This document shows positions 25,977 through 34,936 of a DNA stretch of 37,061 nt, in pieces. The notes under the pieces are model-generated. The model saw only the letters and a program-made list of their open reading frames with translations. It did no database searches and had not been told where the DNA came from. The DNA lies in NCBI RefSeq assembly GCF_002835805.1, contig NZ_PISE01000054.1:1-37061 (forward strand). The letters run 5' to 3'. Made by a program: the position numbers and the translations under genes. Each line of letters begins with the position of its first letter. Position 1 is the stretch's first letter. Source of the stretch: Niallia nealsonii (GTDB lineage: Bacteria > Bacillota > Bacilli > Bacillales > Cytobacillaceae).

Positions 25977-26018
25977 GCACCTCCTTAAATTGATACTAGT
26001 ATCAATTTAAGGAGGTGC
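25977..26018. repeat. Perfect 42-bp palindrome containing two Shine-Dalgarno sequences
   Basis: GCACCTCCTTAAATTGATACT and its exact reverse complement meet with no spacer at 25997/25998. Each arm ends in AAGGAGGTGC on its own outgoing strand; the minus-strand copy is the ribosome site of the IS66 relic. It may mark an inverted junction or the dimerised end of a mobile element. Confidence 0.9.
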
Positions 26019-26159
26019 TGCAAGTTTATATGCGTTGTTTGATTAGGGGCTTATATAATTTCATTAACTCCTAATAATAATAATAAGAATACATTTATCA
26101 TAGAAGGTGTTGTATTAGCAATGGCTGTGTATCTTGTAAATTCTTCTATCTTTTACTTT

Positions 26160-26699
<540 letters not shown>

Positions 26700-26819
26700 T
26701 TAAATCAACTCCTCTCATTAAGCTAATTCTTAATAGGATTTTGTGAGATTCTAAGTAGGATATATTTGTGAGATTCGCATTGTGAAGGGTCTAGTTGTGG
26801 GTTTATTTTGGTTAAGATA

Positions 26820-27737
26820 TTACTGATAAAAGTTACTAGATACTTTCATTTCACTTTTTTTTGTTGTAACCACTTTGTCGTAAAGACTCGCTTTATTTAC
26901 AGAGTTAAAAAGATGCATTTTATGGTTAATTACCTTACGTGCTTCTAGAATACATTCTGGATAGATAACGTTCGGATCCCAGTATTCAGTAGTATTTAAT
27001 ATTTCACGCGCTTTTTTATAATAAGCGTACTTCATATCACTAGATATATTAATCTTACTGACTCCTAGTTTGACAGATTGAGCAATTTCACTATCCGGAT
27101 TAGATGAACCACCATGTAATACTAGTGGAATATCAACAAGTTTATTAATTTCCTGAAGAATATCCAATTGTAACTCTGGTTTAATATGTTTTGGATAGAT
27201 ACCATGTGCAGTACCAATTGCCACTGCTAATGTATCAACACCTGTTCTAACTACAAAATCCTTTGCTTCATCAGGCTCAGTATATGTAACCTTAGTTACG
27301 CCACCCTCTATTGAATTTCCCGTACTTCCAATCGTTCCTAACTCACCTTCTACTGAAACACCAACAGTATGAGCGATTTCAACCACCTTTTTAGTCAAAC
27401 TGACATTTTCCTCGTATGGAAGTAAGGATCCATCAATCATTACCGATGTAAATCCGCAACGAATCGCTCTTAATACATCTTTAATAGAACCACCATGATC
27501 CAGGTGTAATACAAATGGAACTTTGCTTTCATATACACGGTGTTTAACATAAGAGAAAAATTCATCTGTTAAAAATTCGTGTTCAGAAGGGTGGATTGCA
27601 ATGATAGCTGGAGAATTTAATTGTTCAGCCTCTTCAACCACAGCTCTTAAAAATGTACTATCTGCAACATTAAATGCTCCTACTGCAAATTGATTTTCTT
27701 TTGCAACCGTCAATAATTCTTTCATTGTAATTAACAT
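26820..27737 (-). CDS. Class II ketose-bisphosphate aldolase (copy 1)
   Basis: Zinc-dependent aldolase of 305 aa, related to GatY/KbaY/FbaA, that cleaves a ketose phosphate into DHAP and an aldehyde. Family motifs are visible: GAFNVADSTFLRAVVEEAE at the N-terminus, LHLDHG (catalytic Asp and zinc His), VEGELGTIG (Glu), AIGTAHGIYP (zinc His), VLHGGSSNP (zinc His and phosphate binding) and INISSDMK. AAAGGAGAG precedes its ATG. It has a strongly similar paralogue at 29179. The natural substrate (tagatose-, fructose- or xylulose-phosphate type) cannot be fixed from sequence. Confidence 0.9.
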   Translation of the reverse strand: MLITMKELLTVAKENQFAVGAFNVADSTFLRAVVEEAEQLNSPAIIAIHPSEHEFLTDEFFSYVKHRVYESKVPFVLHLDHGGSIKDVLRAIRCGFTSVMIDGSLLPYEENVSLTKKVVEIAHTVGVSVEGELGTIGSTGNSIEGGVTKVTYTEPDEAKDFVVRTGVDTLAVAIGTAHGIYPKHIKPELQLDILQEINKLVDIPLVLHGGSSNPDSEIAQSVKLGVSKINISSDMKYAYYKKAREILNTTEYWDPNVIYPECILEARKVINHKMHLFNSVNKASLYDKVVTTKKSEMKVSSNFYQ

Positions 27738-27777
27738 ATAAGTAATCTCTCCTTTAAATAAAGTTTGTTAATAGGTT

Positions 27778-27791
27778 TGTATACGTTTACT
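27778..27791 (+). promoter_or_regulatory. cre-like CcpA site in the aldolase 1 leader
   Basis: TGTATACGTTTACT matches the TGWAANCGNTNWCA consensus at 12 of 14 positions, including the central CG. It lies about 40 bp before the aldolase start codon on the minus strand, a usual place for catabolite repression by roadblock. Confidence 0.5.
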
Positions 27792-27810
27792 TTTAAATAC
27801 CTAAAATAGA

Positions 27811-27850
27811 TTCCTAGATTCCTATATTTTATTAGGGATAGTCCTAGGAA
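27811..27850 (-). promoter_or_regulatory. Leader hairpin of aldolase copy 1
   Basis: TTCCTAG (27811-27817) pairs with CTAGGAA (27844-27850), with further pairing inside. It would form in the 5' leader of the aldolase message. No U-run follows at once, so it is more likely a stability or control element than a terminator. Confidence 0.4.
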
Positions 27851-27966
27851 TTATCACCTCTTTATTTGGATATTTTTCGATCTTTACCTTTTCCTAATGA
27901 AATGAAAAACCTTCTAAAGCATTTCAAGAAATTAGACTTTTTTGTTTATCGTTGAGAGAAATTTAA

Positions 27967-28014
27967 TTTCTTGAGTTAACGATAAACAAATTTATTTATC
28001 GTTAACTCAAGAAA
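27967..28014. repeat. Perfect 20-bp inverted repeat, candidate operator or terminator
   Basis: The arms TTTCTTGAGTTAACGATAAA (27967-27986) and its exact complement (27995-28014) surround an 8-nt loop. The AACGATAAACAAA-like core occurs a third time nearby as TTTGTTTATCGTT at about 27941-27953. It lies downstream of the DeoR gene and upstream of aldolase 1. No strong U-run flanks it, so an operator role is at least as likely as termination. Confidence 0.65.
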
Positions 28015-28141
28015 GCAAAACATCCAACATTCTACAAAAATCTTAAAATACTTGGTATGCTTTCTTTGGTAATGGAACTGCAATAATTTGTACAAGAATA
28101 CCTTACACAGGTACCTTTTCTCCGTAATTTTAGTTAAATGC

Positions 28142-28894
28142 TCAAACCTTGATTAATTTGACTCCCTTTTTTTCAACTATCGATAACCAGTAATCTGATA
28201 AACTATTATCTGTTATGATCATATCTACGCTTTCGAGGGGGGAGAAAAGATTCATTGAGCGTTTTCCGAACTTGGATGCATCGGCTATCATATAAGTTTC
28301 TTCGCTGGACTTAATCATGGTTTGTTTAATTTCGGCATCGGAGAAGTGGAATACGCTAAAGCCACTTTCTGTAACACCACTAGTAGCAATAAACGCTTTG
28401 TTAACATACAAACCTTCAAGGAAAGACTTCGTTCCACCTCCAAGGAACGCTTGGGAGTTTTGCCGGAACTCGCCGCCAGCCATGAATAAAGAAATATTCT
28501 GCGCATACCGGAGGGGATATGCTGTGGTGAGAGAATTCGTAATGACAGTAACATTCTCAAGCAACGATTCAGCTAATCCAGATGCAATATAATTAGTGGT
28601 AGTCCCAGAATCCAGAATGATCGTATCGTTGGAGGATATAAGCGTCAAACAATATTCTGCAATTTTCTTTTTTTCATCTATAAATTGTCTCTCGCGTTGT
28701 ACGGGCGATTCTTCACTTACATGCCGGATTCCTCCATGAAACCTCTCGAACATGCCGCTCTGCTCCAATTTTTGCAAATCTCTTCGAATAGTCATATCCG
28801 ATACTTGAAACTCGTCAACTAATTCCTGAACGGATAGGCTTCCTCTTTTCATTATTAATTCAGAAATTTTCTTTAGTCTTAATTCAGTAGACAT
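28142..28894 (-). CDS. DeoR-family transcriptional repressor
   Basis: Cytoplasmic regulator of 250 aa. The N-terminal helix-turn-helix shows GSLSVQELVDEFQVSDMTIR, followed by RRDLQKLEQSG and the FHGGI segment typical of DeoR proteins. The C-terminal DeoRC sensor domain has LDSGTTTNYIA, TVITNSL and ADASKFGK, as in members that sense sugar phosphates. The reading frame is open to 29143, but TGGAGA about 8 nt before the ATG at 28894 and the usual family length support the shorter protein. It is divergent from the operon at 29179 and probably represses both flanking aldolase operons until a phosphorylated sugar is present. Confidence 0.88.
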   Translation of the reverse strand: MSTELRLKKISELIMKRGSLSVQELVDEFQVSDMTIRRDLQKLEQSGMFERFHGGIRHVSEESPVQRERQFIDEKKKIAEYCLTLISSNDTIILDSGTTTNYIASGLAESLLENVTVITNSLTTAYPLRYAQNISLFMAGGEFRQNSQAFLGGGTKSFLEGLYVNKAFIATSGVTESGFSVFHFSDAEIKQTMIKSSEETYMIADASKFGKRSMNLFSPLESVDMIITDNSLSDYWLSIVEKKGVKLIKV

Positions 28895-28959
28895 AATTTT
28901 TCTCCAATCATTCATTTTGTTTCTACTTTTATTTAAAAGCAATTCAAACAATAAATCAA

Positions 28960-29077
28960 GTATAAATAAACAAAACGAACATAATTTTAAACATTTTGTT
29001 AAAATTTTTTGTTTGTTTTGAAGATTCAGATTGACAATAAAATACGATGCGTTTAATCTTGAGGTATAAATAAACAA
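28960..29077 (+). promoter_or_regulatory. Divergent control region: 14-bp direct repeats and promoter
   Basis: GTATAAATAAACAA occurs twice, at 28960-28973 and 29064-29077. Between them, TTGACA (29031-29036) and TAATCT (29054-29059) with a 17-nt spacer form a good sigma-A promoter for the plus-strand operon. The second repeat lies just after the -10, where a bound repressor would block transcription. A related inverted half, TTTGTTTGTTTT, is at about 29009-29020. Candidate DeoR operators. Confidence 0.65.
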
Positions 29078-29178
29078 GGTATTGCAGAGGGGGCGAAGCA
29101 AAGCGGAATGGGAGCAATGAAAGGTTAACCATCTATGAACCACGCAAAAATAAAAGATAGGGGAGAAGGTGTGTTAAT

Positions 29179-30057
29179 ATGTTGACGACAATGGAAAAGT
29201 TACTTAGCGTAGCTTATAGGGAAAAATTCGCAGTGGGAGCCTTCAATATTGCGAATAGCGAATTTGTAAGAGCTGTAATTCAGACGGCAGAAAGAGAAAA
29301 TTCCCCTGCCATCCTTCAAATTCATCCAAATGAAATTAATCTTATGGGAGACGATTTTGCCGCATATTGTGTCCAAGCAGCGCATCGTGCTAGTGTTCCG
29401 ATTGTGATTCATCTTGATCACGGTCGTAATGTTGATGATGTTGTTCGAGCTATTCGGAATGGATTTACATCTGTTATGATAGATGGCTCACATTTACCTT
29501 ACGAGGAGAATGTAGAGCTAACAAAAGAAGTTGTGAAAATTGCTCAAGCGCAACATACTTCCGTGGAAGGAGAGCTTGGGACCATCGGAAATACAGGCAC
29601 GAGTTCAGAGGGTGGGATGGAGAAGATTTTGTACACAGACCCTGAACAAGCGAAAGATTTCGTAGAGCGCACGAATGTAGATACGCTTGCCATCGCAATC
29701 GGCACCTCTCATGGGTTATATCCAAAGTCTATGAAACCTAAGCTTCAGATTGATCGCTTGTCTCAAATCTATGAAAGGGTGAATATTCCGCTTGTCTTGC
29801 ATGGAGGTTCTGATAACTCGGATGAGGATATTCGGGAATCTACGAAGTACGGTGTTGGAAAGATCAATCTCTCTAGTGAAATGAAGCGGGCGTTTTTTAT
29901 AGAACTTCGCAATGCGTTGAACAACAATCCAAATGGTTATGAGCCGGATGCGCTTTTTCCAAGTTCAACCGAAGCGGCTATGGCGATTATTGTGAATAAG
30001 ATGCATTTGTTCGGTTCCGCAGGTAAGGCTAACTTGTATCAAGTAACGCAATTATAA
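29179..30057 (+). CDS. Class II ketose-bisphosphate aldolase (copy 2)
   Basis: Zinc-dependent aldolase of 292 aa, clearly homologous over its whole length to the copy at 26820. It shows GAFNIANSEFVRAVIQTAE, IHLDHG, VEGELGTIG, AIGTSHGLYP, VLHGGSDNSD and INLSSEMK, so all zinc and catalytic positions are kept. GGGGAGAAGG lies upstream of the ATG. It is the first gene of the plus-strand operon, behind the sigma-A promoter at 29031. It presumably cleaves the ketose phosphate made by the kinase at 33466. Confidence 0.9.
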   Translation: MLTTMEKLLSVAYREKFAVGAFNIANSEFVRAVIQTAERENSPAILQIHPNEINLMGDDFAAYCVQAAHRASVPIVIHLDHGRNVDDVVRAIRNGFTSVMIDGSHLPYEENVELTKEVVKIAQAQHTSVEGELGTIGNTGTSSEGGMEKILYTDPEQAKDFVERTNVDTLAIAIGTSHGLYPKSMKPKLQIDRLSQIYERVNIPLVLHGGSDNSDEDIRESTKYGVGKINLSSEMKRAFFIELRNALNNNPNGYEPDALFPSSTEAAMAIIVNKMHLFGSAGKANLYQVTQL

Positions 30058-30202
30058 GTTGGATTATAGAGAAATTGACTCATTTTCATCAGCTTGGCTA
30101 CAAGGAAGGCTCATTTGCGTCAGACTCCTATCGATTAACCTCTAGATTATTTTGCAAATCTGCTCTTCAATTGAAACACATAAAATTAGGGGAGGATTTA
30201 AT

Positions 30203-31525
30203 TTGAAAAATTTTATTTCTTTCAATTTGAAAGCGCTTAATAAAGGGTTGGTATCCATTCTAGTGATAGTGTGCATGATGATTTCATTAGTAGGTTGTAA
30301 TAGTTCAGAAGCTACCAATAATTCCAGCTCGGATGGCAAAGATGGCGGTAAAGAAATTACTTTAGAATTTCAACAGTGGTGGGGAGTGGAACTACCAGAT
30401 GGTGTTCTTCAGGAAATTGTTGATGGATTTACAGATGAAACGGGAATTAAGGTGAAACTGTTAAGTAATCCATATGCTGATACAAAAACACAAATTGCAG
30501 CGGGCGCAGCGGCAGGAACAATGGCGGATGTTGTTGGCCTTGATGGCTCTTGGGTATATGACTTTGCTAAACAAGGATCCATTGCAAATTTAACAGAGTT
30601 AATGAAAGAAGATGGATATGATGATAGTCAATTATCCGATCAAGTTAAAGTTGATGGGAATACATATATGATTCCTGTTGTAAACTTTGCCTATCCAATG
30701 TATGTAAACTTAGATATTTTAAAAGAGGCCGGTATTAAAGAAGTACCTAAAACTTGGTCTGAATTTACTGAAGCAACTAAAAAGATTAGTTCGTCAACAA
30801 AGAAGGCCGGATGGGCGATTCCAATGTCTACAGAATCTCCAAGTGGTATTCAAAACAATTTTATGAGCTGGCTATGGGCTTCTGGGGGTTCTATGTTAAA
30901 TGAGGGCAAGCCTGCTTTGAAAAAGAATGAAGACTTAACTTCTACTGTTGAGTTTGTAAAAGAATTATTTGATTCTGGTGTAGTAGCTAAAGGTGCATAT
31001 GCTATGAAGGAAGCGGACATGGTAGAAGAGTTTACAAATGGACGTGTAGCATTTATGACGGATTCGCTTGCTCACTTAACGACTATTAAAAAAGAAGCAC
31101 CTAATTTAAACTTTGATTTTATGCCAGTACCTGTTAAAGATGGTTACAGCGGAAAAAGTGGCATGGACGTAGCAAATTGGGGTATTGGAGTTGCAGAAAA
31201 TAGCAAACATAAGAAAGAAGCAATGAAGCTAGTTGAATACCTAATGAGTCCTGAAGTAAATGCAAAAATTGCTGTTTATGCAAATGCCTTCCCAGGAAAC
31301 TCAAAAGCAGAACCTGATTATTCAGCAGCAGATGATTTGTTCAACGAAGCTTATGAACTATATAAAAACAGTTATGCGGTTAACGAATTTACAGGACTCC
31401 CAACTTCAGAAGAATTAATGAGAAGTTTTGACGAACAACTACAACTTTACTTAGATGGAGATACAAAATCAGCAACTAAGATGTTAACAGAAACACAGAA
31501 AATCTGGGAGGATGCATTTAAATAA
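30203..31525 (+). CDS. ABC transporter sugar-binding lipoprotein (family 1, module 3)
   Basis: Lipid-anchored extracellular binding protein of about 440 aa. The TTG at 30203 is preferred because GGGGAGG lies about 8 nt upstream; the same frame is open from 30152 but without a ribosome site. The signal peptide ends in the lipobox SLVGC (Cys32). Family 1 features include LEFQQWWGVELPD, ADVVGLDGSWVYDFAKQG, WLWASGGSMLNEGKPAL and FTNGRVAFMTDS. It follows aldolase copy 2, suggesting a monosaccharide or short sugar metabolised by the local isomerase, kinase and aldolase. Confidence 0.9.
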   Translation: MKNFISFNLKALNKGLVSILVIVCMMISLVGCNSSEATNNSSSDGKDGGKEITLEFQQWWGVELPDGVLQEIVDGFTDETGIKVKLLSNPYADTKTQIAAGAAAGTMADVVGLDGSWVYDFAKQGSIANLTELMKEDGYDDSQLSDQVKVDGNTYMIPVVNFAYPMYVNLDILKEAGIKEVPKTWSEFTEATKKISSSTKKAGWAIPMSTESPSGIQNNFMSWLWASGGSMLNEGKPALKKNEDLTSTVEFVKELFDSGVVAKGAYAMKEADMVEEFTNGRVAFMTDSLAHLTTIKKEAPNLNFDFMPVPVKDGYSGKSGMDVANWGIGVAENSKHKKEAMKLVEYLMSPEVNAKIAVYANAFPGNSKAEPDYSAADDLFNEAYELYKNSYAVNEFTGLPTSEELMRSFDEQLQLYLDGDTKSATKMLTETQKIWEDAFK

Positions 31526-31543
31526 TAAATACTCAATTAATCA

Positions 31544-31572
31544 ACAGGATGTATGTTTGACATACATCCTGT
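31544..31572 (+). promoter_or_regulatory. Intercistronic 12-bp hairpin after the binding-protein gene
   Basis: ACAGGATGTATG pairs perfectly with CATACATCCTGT over a 5-nt loop, with no T-run afterwards. It lies between the binding-protein and first permease genes, like the stem-loops in the two other transporter operons, and probably tunes their expression ratio. Confidence 0.85.
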
Positions 31573-31595
31573 GTTTAGAAAGGTGGGAACGACAA

Positions 31596-32534
31596 ATGAG
31601 AACTGAAACTCAAACTCAAACGGAACCGACGAGAGGGTTACGTTATAATAGAAAGGCTCAATATTTAAAAAAGAAATCTGAGCCATATTTATATCTTTTA
31701 CCTACAATTTTACTAATGGTTATATTGTTAATTATCCCTATTTATATGGTTATTCGATATTCATTTTATGATAATGTAATTTTGAATAAGAATCCTGAAT
31801 TTATAGGTTTTGAAAACTTTAAAGAAATATTAACGGATCAATCATTTATAGTGGCTGTAAAGAATACATTGATTTTTGTTGGTGGCAGTGTCATTGCACA
31901 TATGATTTTAGGGATGACATTTGCTATGTTGTTAAATACGAAATATCTTGGTAAGAAAACCAATGCTTTATTCAGAGTAATATTCGCTTTACCATGGATG
32001 TTCACTGCCTCTGTTATAGCAGTTCTCTGGAAGATGCTTTTAAATCCAAACGGTGTTATTAACTATTTCTTAATAGAATTAAATTTAACTAGTAATCATC
32101 TAGAATGGTTATCGTCCAGAGATTTTGCATTGCTTTCGGTTACAATGATTAATATTTGGGCGGGATATCCATTCTTCATGATCAGTATTTTAGCTGGGCT
32201 TCAAGGAATATCATCAGATCTTTATGAATCTTCTGCAATTGATGGTGCTAATATCGTAAAGCGTTTTTTCTATATTACCCTTCCACAGTTAAAACCAATT
32301 TTAATTAGCTTAATATTGTTAGATTTTGTATGGACCATACAACAATTTGCACTTATTTGGATGACCACTGGCGGAGGACCAATAAATGCGACTGAGATGC
32401 TTAGTACGTTTATTTATAAATTAGGATTTAGTAAGTATCAATATGCGATGGCTTCAACTAGCGCCGTAATTTTATTATTCGTATGTACAATAATTGCAAT
32501 CTTTTATGTACGACATCAAAGGGGGCAGGAATAA
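31596..32534 (+). CDS. Sugar ABC transporter permease, MalF/UgpA type (module 3)
   Basis: Membrane permease of 312 aa with six predicted helices after a polar N-terminal tail of about 35 residues rich in Thr, Gln, Arg and Lys. The EAA loop reads SDLYESSAIDGANIVKRFFY. The ATG at 31596 follows AAGGTGGGAA; the frame is open from 31512, but that would overlap the hairpin and the end of the binding-protein gene. It pairs with the next permease. Confidence 0.9.
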   Translation: MRTETQTQTEPTRGLRYNRKAQYLKKKSEPYLYLLPTILLMVILLIIPIYMVIRYSFYDNVILNKNPEFIGFENFKEILTDQSFIVAVKNTLIFVGGSVIAHMILGMTFAMLLNTKYLGKKTNALFRVIFALPWMFTASVIAVLWKMLLNPNGVINYFLIELNLTSNHLEWLSSRDFALLSVTMINIWAGYPFFMISILAGLQGISSDLYESSAIDGANIVKRFFYITLPQLKPILISLILLDFVWTIQQFALIWMTTGGGPINATEMLSTFIYKLGFSKYQYAMASTSAVILLFVCTIIAIFYVRHQRGQE

Positions 32535-32535
32535 T

Positions 32536-33372
32536 ATGGTAGGGGAAAGAAAATGGTATATGCAAGTTATCACTATAATCCTATTAATTATAGGAGCAAT
32601 CTTTGCGAGTTTTCCAGTTTTTTGGATGTTTTTGAATTCCTTTAAACCGAACTCGGAAATCTTTGCATGGCCACCAGTGTGGATTTCTGAAAATTTCACA
32701 TTTGACGCTTACCTAGCGATTTTCAAGAATCCAGAAACAATTAGACTTTTCATTAATAGCTACTTTATAGCTTTTACTGTAGTTATTTTGACTTTAATTG
32801 TTAGTATTCTAGCTGCGTATAGTTTCAGCAGGTTTGATTTTCGGGGTAAACAGGTAATAAATACGGCTATTGTAAGTGTTCAAGCAGTGCCACCTATCGT
32901 GTTATTAATACCATATTTGAGTTTGATTGTTACAATTGGTTTGTATAACACATATGCTGCATTGATTTTAACCTATTTGTTATTTACGTTACCATATGCT
33001 GTTTTAATGATAACTGGATATTTTAATACGTTGCCAAAAGACTTAGATGAAGCAGTTATGATTGATGGTGGATCAAAATTTAGAGCGCTTTGGTCTATAT
33101 TGGTTCCGGTATCAGTTCCAGGATTAGTTTCTGTAGGAATGTATACCTTTATGTTGTCTTGGAACGAATATCTATTTGCTTTAGCTTTAACGAAGACAAA
33201 TGAGTTTCGTACCGTCCCTGTAGGAATTAGCTTATTAATGGGTCAGCATGCTTATGAATGGAACCAAATGATGGCTATGAGCGTACTTGGGTCGTTACCG
33301 GTATTAATCTTATTCTTATTTTTTCAAAGATATTTCATTGCAGGGATGACATCTGGAGCTGTAAAAAGCTAG
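32536..33372 (+). CDS. Sugar ABC transporter permease, MalG/UgpE type (module 3)
   Basis: Second permease of the module 3 importer, 278 aa with six predicted helices. The EAA loop reads KDLDEAVMIDGGSKFRALW and the C-terminus is RYFIAGMTSGAVKS. The ATG at 32536 sits one base after the stop of the first permease, with GGGGGCAGGA as ribosome site; an upstream in-frame ATG at 32494 lies inside the previous gene and is less likely. Confidence 0.91.
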   Translation: MVGERKWYMQVITIILLIIGAIFASFPVFWMFLNSFKPNSEIFAWPPVWISENFTFDAYLAIFKNPETIRLFINSYFIAFTVVILTLIVSILAAYSFSRFDFRGKQVINTAIVSVQAVPPIVLLIPYLSLIVTIGLYNTYAALILTYLLFTLPYAVLMITGYFNTLPKDLDEAVMIDGGSKFRALWSILVPVSVPGLVSVGMYTFMLSWNEYLFALALTKTNEFRTVPVGISLLMGQHAYEWNQMMAMSVLGSLPVLILFLFFQRYFIAGMTSGAVKS

Positions 33373-33465
33373 GTAACAATAAAATGGACGCGTGCTTGTT
33401 TATGTCCTATTAGTAAGCCTTAATTAGAGTTTTATATATTTATAATAAACAGGGGGGCTATGATA

Positions 33466-34782
33466 ATGAAAATAGAAGAGAAATATATCAAACTTTATGA
33501 AAAAATGGATGAAAATATTAATAGCCGTAAATCTAATAGAAAAATGCCGGCTATGGGATATACCAGTAATTTAGATATTTTATGCGATTTTCAGGTTGAT
33601 ATTTTAAATAATCTCCTTGAAGAGTATATGCAGGGAGAGGATTTAAGTGCAATGAAAGCTGCAAAGGAAATAAAAACGGTACAAGATTTTATTAGTACAT
33701 TAGTTTACTTTTGTAGGAAGGGAATTGGTGGCGAGGTTGATATAGAAGAGATCCAAATCATTGAAAAGTTCTTCTCGATAAAGAATGGTATGGGAGGAAC
33801 TTCAGCGCAAGCAGCAATGGCATTAGCAGCTATTGGATGTCCCTCAATGATTCATCTAACCGATGATTCAAAAGAGGTTTGTGATATTCTCTCCTCGCAA
33901 CACATTTATACAGTGTCTCCAAATGGTGATTTGATTCATACAAACCAAGTGACACAGAGATCTGAACAAGAAATACACTATATTATACAGTTTAAAAAAG
34001 GAGATGTTATTCGTTTAGGAGATCAAGAGGTAGTTATACCAGTATCTAATCGCTTGATTATTACCAAAATTACAGTTAATGAAATATTACCATTCTCCAA
34101 ACCATATTTTGATTATATTGAGAGCCATGCAAAAGATATCAGTAGCAATGTTCTCTCGAGTTTTAATGCTCTTAAAGATAAAGACCTATTAAAAGAACGA
34201 TTAGATTTTGTAAGACAACATATAAAAAAGTATAAGGCTAATAATGAAGCAGGAATAGTATTTTTTGAGGATGCTGATTATCATAATGAGATGATAAAAA
34301 AAATATGCATAGAAACTATCTATTCAGAAGTAGACATTGTCTGCATGAATGAAGAAGAATTGGCCTATATACTGCAAATGTATAACTTCCCTATTAATAT
34401 TGAAGATATAATTTCGTGTGTAGAAGGGATAAAATATATTAAAGAAAATTTAAAGATTAACAAGGGTTTAATTGTACATACAAAAGATTATTCAATGTAT
34501 GTAGGAGAAAAGCTTGAGAGTGATATTGAAAGCGGTCTCATATATGGAAATATGCTTGCTACCACAAAAGCTATGGTTGGTTGGTATGGTTCTAAAGAAC
34601 AGATATCAAAAGTCTTGGAGCTTCCTCTGAGCAATAAAGGAGTGAGCAATAAGAAAATAATAGATAAGAGTAATTATGCTAGTGAGACAATAATAGTTCC
34701 TACCAAGTATATCGATAAGCCTAAATATACCATAGGATTAGGAGATTCATTTGTAGCAGGTGTCCAGATTTGTTTTATGTAA
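33466..34782 (+). CDS. Ribokinase-fold sugar kinase resembling ADP-dependent glucokinase/phosphofructokinase
   Basis: Cytoplasmic kinase of 438 aa, much longer than the roughly 310 aa of ordinary PfkB kinases. It shows MGYTSNLDIL at the N-terminus, GMGGTSAQAAMALAAIGCPS (substrate-binding Gly-rich strand), a segment IHYIIQFKKGDVI followed by VSNRLII, CMNEEELAYIL (an NxxE motif) and GLGDSFVAG (the GxGD catalytic motif) at the very end. The length, the inserted middle region and the NxxE placement resemble the ADP-dependent kinase family (PF04587) known best from archaea and animals. ATG 33466 is chosen because AGGGGGG is 8 nt upstream; ATG 33460 is only 2 nt from it. It probably phosphorylates the ketose that the aldolases cleave. 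The nucleotide donor is inferred. Confidence 0.78.
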   Translation: MKIEEKYIKLYEKMDENINSRKSNRKMPAMGYTSNLDILCDFQVDILNNLLEEYMQGEDLSAMKAAKEIKTVQDFISTLVYFCRKGIGGEVDIEEIQIIEKFFSIKNGMGGTSAQAAMALAAIGCPSMIHLTDDSKEVCDILSSQHIYTVSPNGDLIHTNQVTQRSEQEIHYIIQFKKGDVIRLGDQEVVIPVSNRLIITKITVNEILPFSKPYFDYIESHAKDISSNVLSSFNALKDKDLLKERLDFVRQHIKKYKANNEAGIVFFEDADYHNEMIKKICIETIYSEVDIVCMNEEELAYILQMYNFPINIEDIISCVEGIKYIKENLKINKGLIVHTKDYSMYVGEKLESDIESGLIYGNMLATTKAMVGWYGSKEQISKVLELPLSNKGVSNKKIIDKSNYASETIIVPTKYIDKPKYTIGLGDSFVAGVQICFM

Positions 34783-34936
34783 GTTTTCCTAATGTGATAA
34801 TAATTAGTTAAGGTGTCAAGAATGGAAGGAAATTCCTCAGTTTCATCGGTTGGTTTCTACCTCGTCTGCTAAGAGGAAATTCGCAAAGTAACGCATATGT
34901 TCAATTTGGCTAATCAGTTAAACAAAGAGGCTATAT

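Larger units (their letters stand above)
27738..28141. other. Upstream region of aldolase copy 1 with repeats and a cre-like site
   Basis: This 404-bp gap between two minus-strand genes holds a cre-like site (27778-27791), a leader hairpin (27811-27850) and a perfect 20-bp inverted repeat (27967-28014) with a third related half-site at about 27942-27951. No gene is supported. Confidence 0.75.

Noticed and set aside
26700-26819. A short direct repeat TTTGTGAGATTC between the isomerase and aldolase 1.
   Set aside because: Two 11-12-bp copies in 40 bases of AT-rich spacer, without symmetry or a clear role.
28895-29143. The 83-residue N-terminal extension of the DeoR protein.
   Set aside because: It would run through the putative operators, has odd composition, and the family starts where the helix-turn-helix begins, a few residues after the ATG at 28894.
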